A stretch of DNA of 25,101 nt from a virus. The stretch lies in IMG/VR virus record IMGVR_UViG_3300023179_000481, positions 1 through 25,101 of that record; one strand, written 5' to 3'. Below, piece by piece: positions 7,317 through 12,562 of this stretch. Each line of letters starts with the position of its first letter. The first letter of the stretch is position 1. Under the pieces are notes generated by a model that made no database searches, was not told the DNA's origin, and was given only the letters and a program-made list of their open reading frames with translations. A program made the position numbers and the translations under genes.

Positions 7317-7964
7317 ATGAATAAAAGCGAATCAATCGGTAATTTGGCAAAAGCCCTGGGAGCGGCCCAAATGGAAATGAATGGGGCGTACAAGGACAGC
7401 AAAAACCCGTTCTTTAAGTCGAACTATGCGGATCTAAAACAGGTCATGCAAGTTTTCCAAACCTACTATGCCCCCAAAGGGCTCGCGGTCAGTCAGCTTG
7501 TGGGCCAGGATTGCATCGAAACGATCCTCATGCACGAGTCTGGGCAATGGGTAAGCTCGTCATGTGCGCTTCCGGTAGCCAAGCAAAACGACCCACAAGC
7601 CATGGGCAGCTCGATTAGCTACATGAGGCGGTATAGCCTATCGTCCATCCTCGGGGTGTACCAGACCGACGATGACGGGGAATCAGCCATGGATAGGCCC
7701 CAACCCACCCAATCAGCCATTGCGCCTAAAATCGAAAATAAGACCGCACAACCGGCGGTAGCACCCTTACCCCTAACCGGTGATCCCGGTGCGCTTAAAA
7801 TCGGTTTTGGGAAGTATAAAGGCAAATCCATTGGCGAGGTACCAAAGCAAGAGCTCAAAGACTACGTTTTGTACCTTGAAGATCAAAGCAAACTCAAAGA
7901 AGTGCCTATCGAGGGCCAGATCAAAGAGTTTGTCGTTGCAGCCCGAGCGTTTGCCGGGATGTAA
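7317..7964 (+). CDS. erf: ERF single-strand annealing protein with ExoX-C-like tail
   Basis: 215 residues in two parts. Residues 1-125 match the ERF recombinase family: NPFFKSNYADLK at 30-41 and AMGSSISYMRRYSLSSILGV at 95-114, followed by the acidic DDDGE. After a Pro/Ala/Thr linker (about 125-158) comes a small module, LKIGFGKYKGKSIGEVP at 160-176 then LKDYVLYLED, that resembles the DUF3820/ExoX C-terminal domain known from exonuclease X. Function: anneals complementary single strands made by the upstream exonuclease. A GGAG Shine-Dalgarno lies 7 nt before the ATG. A strong terminator follows, closing this transcription unit. Confidence 0.92.
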   Translation: MNKSESIGNLAKALGAAQMEMNGAYKDSKNPFFKSNYADLKQVMQVFQTYYAPKGLAVSQLVGQDCIETILMHESGQWVSSSCALPVAKQNDPQAMGSSISYMRRYSLSSILGVYQTDDDGESAMDRPQPTQSAIAPKIENKTAQPAVAPLPLTGDPGALKIGFGKYKGKSIGEVPKQELKDYVLYLEDQSKLKEVPIEGQIKEFVVAARAFAGM

Positions 7965-8019
7965 TGCTTTCGGGCGTTCGCCCATTCCAACCGGCCATTT
8001 TGGCCAGGTCATCCGACCG

Positions 8020-8055
8020 ACCCCTGGGGCTTCCGTCTCAGGGGTTTTTTATTTT
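8020..8055 (+). terminator. Rho-independent terminator after erf
   Basis: A 7-bp stem ACCCCTG/CAGGGGT is followed by a run of six T, then ATTTT. It ends the exonuclease-annealase unit. The 17 bases at 8040-8056 are repeated exactly at 8521-8537, in the second rightward terminator on the other side of the helix-turn-helix gene. Confidence 0.88.
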
Positions 8056-8113
8056 CTAAACAAAAAAATCAAACAGGCCCCTTTAATTTATTTTGTTATC
8101 TTATCTTGTTAGG
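8045..8113. other. AT-rich segment beside the iteron-like repeats
   Basis: Only 15 of the 68 bases at 8045-8112 are G or C, against roughly half in neighbouring genes. It contains TTATTTTGTTATC followed by TTATCTTG, short repeated T-rich blocks like those of DNA unwinding elements. It directly abuts the three palindromes at 8114-8176. Nothing coding is seen. Proposed role: the melting region of a replication origin; inference from composition and position. Confidence 0.45.
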
Positions 8114-8176
8114 GTGACACCCATGTCACCTCTAGGAGTGACACCCATGTCACCACCCTAGTGACACCCATGTCAC
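8114..8176. repeat. Three exact copies of a 16-bp palindrome (iteron-like)
   Basis: GTGACACCCATGTCAC occurs three times, at 8114-8129, 8138-8153 and 8161-8176 (start-to-start distances 24 and 23). Each copy is itself an inverted repeat, GTGACA and TGTCAC around CCCA, so a dimeric protein could bind it or the RNA could form three identical hairpins. The third copy contains the stop codon of the leftward winged-helix gene. The array lies in the gap between convergent genes, next to an AT-rich tract. Exact identity of the copies with unlike spacers shows selection on the 16-mer. Confidence 0.95.
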
Positions 8177-8481
8177 CCCCCCTTTTTGTTTAATAATTTT
8201 TGTCTAGGGAAGTAAACGCTCGTGGCGTTCGGCCTAATTTCGCGCCAAATCAATTCCTTTTTTTCAAGGGACTGAACAATGCGAATAATTTGACGGCGAG
8301 ACAATCCCGCTTTGTCGGCTAGGGTTTCAAGTGACGGAAAAGCGTTTGGCAAATGGTGATACAACACCGCCAAAACTTTGAACTCCGATGGGGTGGTATC
8401 AAACTGAAAAATTATGTTAGGAATTTTGGTGAAACCATTGCGGGCCTCACCCTTTGGTGCTAGGGTGTGTTTATTCGACAT
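8173..8481 (-). CDS. Winged helix-turn-helix protein, possible initiator or regulator
   Basis: 102 residues. A winged-helix domain spans about 30-90: LADKAGLSRRQIIRIVQSLE (54-73) is a textbook helix-turn-helix, followed by a wing, KKELIWREIRPNATSVYF. This resembles HTH_36-type domains found in phage replication-initiator N-termini and in plasmid and phage regulators. It is the only leftward gene within the early region and lies between two rightward terminators. Its stop lies in the third copy of the palindromic repeat, so the obvious guess is that it binds those sites. It lacks any visible ATPase or helicase-loader part, so if it starts replication it would do so by recruiting host proteins. 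No Shine-Dalgarno before the ATG. Confidence 0.85.
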   Translation of the reverse strand: MSNKHTLAPKGEARNGFTKIPNIIFQFDTTPSEFKVLAVLYHHLPNAFPSLETLADKAGLSRRQIIRIVQSLEKKELIWREIRPNATSVYFPRQKLLNKKGG

Positions 8482-8486
8482 TGCAA

Positions 8487-8502
8487 CGATGGTAGTACAT
8501 CG
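8487..8502 (-). promoter_or_regulatory. Inverted repeat just upstream of the winged-helix gene
   Basis: CGATG and CATCG flank a 6-nt spacer, ending 5 nt before the ATG of the leftward gene. In mRNA it would form a hairpin beside the start codon; in DNA it could be an operator. It differs in sequence from the GTGACA palindromes. Confidence 0.35.
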
Positions 8503-8536
8503 GCCCCTTGGTTCACGCCAAGGGGTTTTTTATTTT
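8503..8536 (+). terminator. Second rightward terminator, upstream of ssb
   Basis: A perfect 8-bp stem CCCCTTGG/CCAAGGGG with a 6-nt loop is followed by six T and ATTTT. It is oriented rightward although no rightward gene lies between it and the erf terminator, so it would stop only read-through or an antisense transcript across the winged-helix gene. Its tail AGGGGTTTTTTATTTTC is identical to that of the first terminator. Confidence 0.88.
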
Positions 8537-8557
8537 CAAGCGTCAAGCAAATATCGC

Positions 8558-8585
8558 TTGCCGGAAAATTTTGCCGGTGTAGAGT
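8558..8585 (+). promoter_or_regulatory. Candidate promoter of the ssb unit
   Basis: TTGCCG (8558-8563) and TAGAGT (8580-8585) are 16 bp apart, a plausible sigma-70 pair. TTGCCGG is repeated directly at 8571-8577 and a CAAGC/GCTTG inverted repeat (8544-8560) overlaps the -35, which could be regulator sites. A new promoter is required here because a strong terminator lies just upstream. Confidence 0.5.
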
Positions 8586-8603
8586 GGCGAAAAAGGAGCA
8601 CAC

Positions 8604-9029
8604 ATGAGTAACAATACATTTCAATTCATCGGCAACCTTGTGAATGATGCCGAAACCAAAACAACCCAGTCCAACCTTCAAATTTTGAATTTTCGGTTAG
8701 CGGTATCCGACGGGTACGGCGAAAAGAAGTTTACCGATTATCACACAATTAAGGCTTTTGGAAAAACGGCCGAATACAACACCGCGCTTGCCAAGGGCGA
8801 CAGGGTGATGGTGGCGGGCCGGGTAAAGAGTAATTCCTACGAAAAAGACGGCAAAAAGATTTATAGCACTGACCTTGTGGCAGATCGTATCTATCGTATC
8901 GCTAAGGTTGATTCTGAGGTTGATCCTCGCGTAGCCAACATGGGTCGGCAAATGGACGCAGCCAGGCCGGTTGCGCAGTTTGAGTCTTTCAAATCCACCC
9001 TCATTGATGACGACACCATTCCGTTTTAA
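8604..9029 (+). CDS. ssb: Single-stranded DNA-binding protein
   Basis: 141 residues. The OB-fold of bacterial-type SSB fills about 5-105: TFQFIGNLVNDAETK, then ILNFRLAVSDGYGEKKFTDY, then GDRVMVAGRVKSNSYEKDGK. The last residues, IDDDTIPF, are the acidic tip that docks partner proteins such as exonuclease, RecO and primosome parts. The linker is short, so the protein is compact compared with the host version. A GGAG Shine-Dalgarno lies 6 nt before the ATG. It heads the unit containing RusA and fits the exonuclease-ERF recombination set. Confidence 0.95.
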   Translation: MSNNTFQFIGNLVNDAETKTTQSNLQILNFRLAVSDGYGEKKFTDYHTIKAFGKTAEYNTALAKGDRVMVAGRVKSNSYEKDGKKIYSTDLVADRIYRIAKVDSEVDPRVANMGRQMDAARPVAQFESFKSTLIDDDTIPF

Positions 9030-9040
9030 TTGAGGGCAAA

Positions 9041-9322
9041 ATGAAAACAAACGATCTTGCCGTATTGGACGGAGTTCCAGAGAGTAAGGCCGATCTTATC
9101 GAGGCCCACTTGCTCCCGGGCTATTCTTTCAAGTACACCAAGTTTGCCATCCCGGCCAATATCCAGGGCCAGATCAATTGCATTCATTCTGTTATGATGC
9201 AGCTTAATGACCGCCTGGACGGAGACGACCGCAAGCTTTGTTCGCTTGCCGGTATGTACCTAGAGGCGCTTGAAGAGGATCTCAAAAACTACCGCATTGA
9301 GGCGCAAGAATTGAATCTATGA
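9041..9322 (+). CDS. Hypothetical protein between ssb and rusA
   Basis: 93 residues, mostly helical after residue 35, with an acidic C-terminal helix (MYLEALEEDLKNYRIEAQEL). No recognised family. It lies 11 nt after ssb and its stop overlaps the rusA ATG (ATGA). A short N-terminal segment with aromatic and proline residues (LLPGYSFKYTKFAIPANI) is the most distinctive part. Given its company, a DNA-metabolism accessory is likely, but no motif shows it. Confidence 0.7.
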   Translation: MKTNDLAVLDGVPESKADLIEAHLLPGYSFKYTKFAIPANIQGQINCIHSVMMQLNDRLDGDDRKLCSLAGMYLEALEEDLKNYRIEAQELNL

Positions 9323-9681
9323 AATACCGGTTTTTCTTAAAGCTACCGGGGCTCCCCAAGTTAAACAACACGCATTACACAAATTGGAGAGTCGCGGCAG
9401 CCGAAAGAAAAAAGTGGAGGAGGGCGGCCATGCTATTAGCATCCCCCCAAAGGCCTCCCTCCCCACTTAAATTTTGTTCCATTACCTGCACCCGGTACGC
9501 GTATGGAAAAAAGCCCGATTTTGACAACCTTGTCATCAGCTTCAAAAGTGTGATTGATGGGCTAAAGGACGCGGGCATTATTATTGATGATAGTAGTGAT
9601 TGCATATTAGAAAGACGCTATAATCACGAAAAAGCGCCGGCCAAAAAAGGTTGGATTGAAGTGATTGTGGAGGAGCTATGA
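9319..9681 (+). CDS. rusA: RusA-family Holliday junction resolvase
   Basis: 120 residues, the usual RusA length. The diagnostic block is at 64-91: KKPDFDNLVISFKSVIDGLKD with Asp67, Asp69 and Asn70, then IIIDDSSD with Asp90/Asp91; these acidic residues bind the metals that cut four-way junctions. The N-terminal strand FFLKLPGLPKLNN also fits the family. Its role is to resolve branched DNA produced by exonuclease-ERF recombination before packaging. It is coupled to the genes on either side by overlapping start and stop codons. Confidence 0.92.
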   Translation: MKYRFFLKLPGLPKLNNTHYTNWRVAAAERKKWRRAAMLLASPQRPPSPLKFCSITCTRYAYGKKPDFDNLVISFKSVIDGLKDAGIIIDDSSDCILERRYNHEKAPAKKGWIEVIVEEL

Positions 9682-10403
9682 GAGTTGTTTCTTGGTTTAG
9701 TTGTGGCGCGGCATCGGCGGTTGCCACAAAAAAGGCCCTGGACCAATACGGAAAAGAAAACTTTGTCGTCGCGTCTTGTGTTGTTGAAAATGAACATCCC
9801 GATAACGAAAGATTTTTGCAGGATTGCGAAAAGTGGTTTGGAGTGGAAATCATTAGGTTGCGGTCTCAAAAATATAAAGACTGTTGGGAAGTTTGGGAAA
9901 AAAACAGGTATTTGGCCGGAATCGCCGGCGCAAAATGCACAACAGAAATGAAAAAAATTGTGCGCCAAAAGTTTCAAAAAATATCCGATGTGCAAATCTT
10001 TGGATTTACCGCGGAGGAGCAAAAGCGGGCCAAAAGGTTTATGGAAAACAACCCCGAGGTGGATTTAAGGACGCCATTGATTGACCTGGGGCTTACCAAA
10101 AAAGACTGTTTTATTGAGATTCAGAAAGCGGGCATTGAGCTTCCGGCCATGTATCGCCTTGGATACAACAACAACAATTGTATTGGTTGTGTAAAGGGTG
10201 GCGCCGGATATTGGAATAAAATCAGAAAAGATTTTCCAGAGGTGTTTGAGAGAATGGCCAAGCTAGAGCGCAGCATTGGTGCCAGGCTTACCAAGCACAA
10301 AAACAAACGAGTTTTTTTAGATGAGTTGCCGCCAGACGCGGGCAAAAACCAAAAAGAGCCCGACATGGAGTGCGGTCTTTGGTGCGGAAATCAACCGGGG
10401 TAA
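9678..10403 (+). CDS. PP-loop ATPase, PAPS-reductase-like (first of pair)
   Basis: 241 residues. The N-terminal PP-loop is SCGAAS at 8-13 after the strand VVSWF, as in the adenine nucleotide alpha-hydrolase/PAPS reductase superfamily. Cysteines are striking: Cys87 in AGAKCTTE, a CIGC pair at 168-171 in a NNNNCIGCVKGG block, and a C-terminal ECGLWC at 231-236. The ECGL part recalls the catalytic ECGLH of sulfonucleotide reductases, with Trp replacing His. The enzyme should bind ATP or a sulfonucleotide and act on sulfur or activate a base; the substrate is unknown. A GGAGGAG Shine-Dalgarno and ATGA overlap couple it to rusA. The gene is visibly A-rich compared with genes to its left, suggesting later acquisition. 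Confidence 0.85.
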   Translation: MRVVSWFSCGAASAVATKKALDQYGKENFVVASCVVENEHPDNERFLQDCEKWFGVEIIRLRSQKYKDCWEVWEKNRYLAGIAGAKCTTEMKKIVRQKFQKISDVQIFGFTAEEQKRAKRFMENNPEVDLRTPLIDLGLTKKDCFIEIQKAGIELPAMYRLGYNNNNCIGCVKGGAGYWNKIRKDFPEVFERMAKLERSIGARLTKHKNKRVFLDELPPDAGKNQKEPDMECGLWCGNQPG

Positions 10404-10405
10404 TT

Positions 10406-10507
10406 ATGAGCGAACAAAAACCACCCGTAAAAGAACAACAACCAGAACCAAAGCACGATCCGTCTTGCCTGGGATATATTTGCACCTGTTTTGGAGGCAA
10501 AAAATGA
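10406..10507 (+). CDS. 33-residue Cys-rich small protein between the two PP-loop genes
   Basis: The frame starts 2 bases after the stop of the first PP-loop gene and its stop overlaps the ATG of the second (ATGA). The N-terminal half is Lys/Gln/Pro-rich and the C-terminal half is C-x4-C-x-C (Cys21, Cys26, Cys28), ending FGGKK. It could bind a metal or carry sulfur between the flanking enzymes, or merely couple translation. The GG near the end is dictated by the GGAGG Shine-Dalgarno of the next gene, so it should not be taken as a sulfur-carrier tail. Its own Shine-Dalgarno is weak (GGGG). Confidence 0.5.
   Translation: MSEQKPPVKEQQPEPKHDPSCLGYICTCFGGKK
10493..10497 (+). promoter_or_regulatory. 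Shine-Dalgarno GGAGG fixing the start of the second PP-loop gene
   Basis: A perfect GGAGG lies 6 nt before the ATG at 10504. It shows that the open frame running upstream to 10321 is not coding before 10504. Confidence 0.85.
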
Positions 10508-11277
10508 AAATTATTAGTCTTGGCGCTGGAGTACAATCAACCGCCCTTTTAATTATGTCTGACCGCGGAGACATAGAGCGAGCCGACTACGCAATTTTTG
10601 CTGACACCGGCGCGGAGCCAAAAGCCGTTTATGAGTGGCTTGATTTTATTGAAACGCAAGTTTCAATCCCAATTATCAGGACGGCCAAAGGCAACATTTA
10701 TAACGACATTATGTCTGGAGACAGATTCGCTTCAATACCATTTTTCACCCAAGCGGCCGACGGATCAGAAGGCATGGGCCAACGACAGTGTACTTTTGAG
10801 TACAAAATTCAACCGATTCAAAAAAAAACAAGAGAACTATTAGGTTTAAGGCCCAGGCAACGGGCCGGAGCACAATCTGTGGAAATGCTTATCGGGATTA
10901 GCATAGATGAGGCGCACCGAATGAAACCGGCTCGAGATAAATGGATCAAAAACAGGTGGCCGCTTGTCGAAAAAAGAATGAGCCGCGGCGATTGTATTAA
11001 ATATGTTGAAAAGGCAATTGGAAAAACTCCCCCAAGATCATCATGTTTATTTTGCCCGTTTCACAACGACAAGGAATGGCTCCATGTTAAAAATGGTCCG
11101 GCAGACGAATGGCAAAAAGTAATAGAAGTTGAAAAAAAACTTCAAACCATGCCGAAATTAAGAAACAAGCCGTTTTTGCATCGCGACCTTAAACCAATTG
11201 ATCAAGTAGAGTTTTATGACGGATCAGATCAGCTTGATATGTTTGGGAACGAGTGCGAGGGAATGTGCGGGGTTTGA
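10504..11277 (+). CDS. PP-loop ATPase, PAPS-reductase-like (second of pair)
   Basis: 257 residues. PP-loop SLGAGVQS at 5-12, the substrate-side IFADTGAEP at 31-39, RQCTFEYKIQPI at 94-105, and the conserved block IGISIDEAHRM (130-140) followed by RWPLVE. A CLFCPF pair (Cys181, Cys184) and Cys164 suggest a metal or Fe-S site, and the protein ends NECEGMCGV. This family is widespread in phages and often labelled PAPS reductase; its real reaction is not established. It belongs to a different subfamily from the gene upstream, yet both end in E-C-x3-C-G. The start at 10504 is chosen for its GGAGG and ATGA overlap. It is the last gene before a promoter-like gap. Confidence 0.87.
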   Translation: MKIISLGAGVQSTALLIMSDRGDIERADYAIFADTGAEPKAVYEWLDFIETQVSIPIIRTAKGNIYNDIMSGDRFASIPFFTQAADGSEGMGQRQCTFEYKIQPIQKKTRELLGLRPRQRAGAQSVEMLIGISIDEAHRMKPARDKWIKNRWPLVEKRMSRGDCIKYVEKAIGKTPPRSSCLFCPFHNDKEWLHVKNGPADEWQKVIEVEKKLQTMPKLRNKPFLHRDLKPIDQVEFYDGSDQLDMFGNECEGMCGV

Positions 11278-11293
11278 AAAAAAAGCTAGTCAC

Positions 11294-11320
11294 CCGTTAA
11301 TTAGCGGTTATAGTTGAGTC
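11294..11320 (+). promoter_or_regulatory. Candidate promoter with palindrome before the Lys-tail gene
   Basis: The near-perfect palindrome CCGTTAATTAGCGG (11294-11307, one mismatched pair) is followed by TATAGT at 11309-11314. The A of the next ATG is 7 bases after this -10, where transcription would start, so the mRNA may be leaderless. No good -35 is seen, which suggests an activator at the palindrome. Confidence 0.45.
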
Positions 11321-11572
11321 ATGAGCGCGACATTGACCCAATTAGACGATTTTTACGCCGATCTTAAACCCACCAAGGCAGAGCGTAATTTCATTGCAAG
11401 CAAAGAGCATGATTTAAAGGTTTATGGTCATTACATCGTGACCATAGAGGAGCTAGAAAAGCTCCAAATTGCAATAGAAGAGGAGGAAAGAGAAATGGCA
11501 ACCAAGAAAAAACCAATCAAAAAAGTGGCAAAAAAGACCGCTAAAAAAGTCTCCAAAAAGAAGAGCAAATGA
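11321..11572 (+). CDS. Small protein with very basic Lys-rich C-terminal tail
   Basis: 83 residues: an acidic helical part up to about 58 (ending EEEEREM) and then a 25-residue tail of which about half is Lys (KKPIKKVAKKTAKKVSKKKSK region), like histone H1 or nucleoid-protein tails that neutralise DNA. The opposite charges of the halves suggest self-masking or DNA binding. No Shine-Dalgarno precedes the first ATG. Inside the gene, GGAGG at 11482-11486 stands 8 nt before an in-frame ATG at 11495, so the basic tail alone could also be made. It is closed by a terminator. No named family recognised. Confidence 0.75.
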   Translation: MSATLTQLDDFYADLKPTKAERNFIASKEHDLKVYGHYIVTIEELEKLQIAIEEEEREMATKKKPIKKVAKKTAKKVSKKKSK

Positions 11573-11576
11573 CCCT

Positions 11577-11604
11577 AAAGCCCCCGGCAAAAACCGGGGG
11601 TTTT
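11577..11604 (+). terminator. GC-rich terminator after the Lys-tail gene
   Basis: A 7-bp stem CCCCCGG/CCGGGGG with a 6-nt A-rich loop, preceded by AAAG and followed by only four T and then CACTT. The stem is very strong but the T-tract is short, so some read-through into the next gene (ATG at 11610) is likely, since no separate promoter for that gene is visible. Confidence 0.8.
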
Positions 11605-11609
11605 CACTT

Positions 11610-11990
11610 ATGGATGAGTCAGAAACAACATTAACACCCGAAAAGGCTTTATGGTGCGCCGTTTTCATCACCTTTTTTGAGGACATGAACCAGTGCCTTG
11701 AGCAGCGTCAAAAGGTCAAACAATCAGAAAAAAACCTTTGGGACCTAAAAAATGCCGGCATGGATACCTCGATCATTGTCAGCAAAAAGCAATATCTTTC
11801 CATGCTAAACACCAAAATGCGTCGGCTGATATTTGTAGCCCGTCACCAATACATTAAAGATACCTTTGAGATCCTGGGGCTTGACCACGGCAGCTTTTGT
11901 CGTCGCCTAATTAGCCAGTATAGAACAGAGGAGCTTATAAAATTAAATTGGTATCAGTTGGAGGAACAGGGATGGAAGCAAAAGACGTAA
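11610..11990 (+). CDS. Hypothetical protein, helical
   Basis: 126 residues, helical, slightly basic, with scattered Cys. The segment KDTFEILGLDHGSFCRRLISQY (about 86-107) could fold as a helix-turn-helix, so DNA binding is possible but not shown. It starts 5 bases after the T-tract of a terminator with no Shine-Dalgarno, so its expression may depend on read-through. Its 3' end overlaps the next gene by 19 nt. No family recognised. Confidence 0.68.
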   Translation: MDESETTLTPEKALWCAVFITFFEDMNQCLEQRQKVKQSEKNLWDLKNAGMDTSIIVSKKQYLSMLNTKMRRLIFVARHQYIKDTFEILGLDHGSFCRRLISQYRTEELIKLNWYQLEEQGWKQKT

Positions 11991-12148
11991 AAGTGTTGCC
12001 AAGCTCGCTAGACCAAGTAATAAAAGAAGCGAAAAAGGAAATGCTCAAAAATGTCATTGGGGCTCTTAAAGAGATCCGCGGCAAATACGACCCAGACTAT
12101 GACGACATTGCGGAAATTATTGAGCTAAAGTTTAGAGACTATGTTTGA
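11972..12148 (+). CDS. Small helical hypothetical protein
   Basis: 58 residues starting at the ATG at 11972, chosen because GGAGG lies 7 nt before it; a TTG further upstream has no such site. The protein is a Lys/Glu amphipathic helix followed by an acidic segment (DPDYDDIAEII). Start and stop overlap neighbouring genes, so it belongs to a translationally coupled string of small early genes. Unrecognised. Confidence 0.65.
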   Translation: MEAKDVKVLPSSLDQVIKEAKKEMLKNVIGALKEIRGKYDPDYDDIAEIIELKFRDYV

Positions 12149-12392
12149 TGAAATAAAGCGATTATGTTTTGACGCGGGGTACACCGCCGCCCTGAATGAA
12201 TGGTTTTGCGAACTAAAGCGGATGAACCTGACCGAGGATGAGGCCAAAGCGGCCACCCTGTTAATCCTATCTAGGCGGTCAAAAGCCTGGGAATCTTTTA
12301 CTGGGCCCGATCCACAAACCGAGATTGTCAAAACGGGCCGGCGTGAGTTTGCCGTAATTGAGGGCGGCCGCAATGATGAAAATTCAGTATAA
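12141..12392 (+). CDS. Small hypothetical protein
   Basis: 83 residues, helical in the first 50 with two Cys and two Trp, then a charged tail. It overlaps the previous gene by 8 nt and the next by 20 nt. No motif is recognisable. It is one of the coupled small genes that phages often use to alter host functions, but its target is unknown. Confidence 0.65.
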   Translation: MFDEIKRLCFDAGYTAALNEWFCELKRMNLTEDEAKAATLLILSRRSKAWESFTGPDPQTEIVKTGRREFAVIEGGRNDENSV

Positions 12393-12537
12393 CAACCTAG
12401 TTGAGGCCCTTTACAAGCTAGTGGACGAGGAGCTTGAAATTGACACCGATGAGGGCCGACAGGTGTTTATCGAGTTGTCCCAGGCCCTGTTCCGCGAGTA
12501 CATGAAAAATAAACAAACTAAATTAGTTGATAAATAG
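12373..12537 (+). CDS. Small acidic hypothetical protein
   Basis: 54 residues from the first of two adjacent ATGs (12373 and 12376) after a GAGGGCGG stretch that can serve as ribosome binding site. It is acidic and helical (LVDEELEIDTDEGRQVF), with a basic C-terminus. The overlap with the preceding gene, the plausible ribosome site and the shared codon style support it as real. Its TAG stop touches the palindrome of the next promoter. Function unknown. Confidence 0.62.
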   Translation: MMKIQYNNLVEALYKLVDEELEIDTDEGRQVFIELSQALFREYMKNKQTKLVDK

Positions 12538-12562
12538 GTAAAATTTACCCGACAATAATGGC
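12537..12562 (+). promoter_or_regulatory. Palindrome and promoter candidate before the lipoprotein gene
   Basis: GGTAAA-A-TTTACC (12537-12549) is a perfect inverted repeat around one base. TAAAAT inside it (12539-12544) and AATAAT (12554-12559) are -10-like. No Shine-Dalgarno precedes the ATG at 12563. The repeat could be an operator controlling the lipoprotein gene separately from the genes before it. Confidence 0.42.

Noticed and set aside
8114-8176. CRISPR array
   Set aside because: Repeats are only 16 bp and spacers only 7-8 bp, with no cas genes nearby; this is an operator or iteron pattern.
9624-10022. 132-codon leftward frame opposite the first PP-loop gene
   Set aside because: Phe/Leu/Ser-rich shadow of an A-rich gene on the other strand.
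10321-10503. N-terminal extension of the second PP-loop protein
   Set aside because: The extension is a Thr/Arg/Lys-rich string, overlaps the first PP-loop gene, and a perfect GGAGG fixes the start at 10504.
10406-10507. Reading the FGGKK end of the 33-residue protein as a sulfur-carrier GG tail
   Set aside because: The two Gly codons are GGAGGC, which is the Shine-Dalgarno of the next gene, and two Lys follow; no ThiS/MoaD-like fold is possible at this size.
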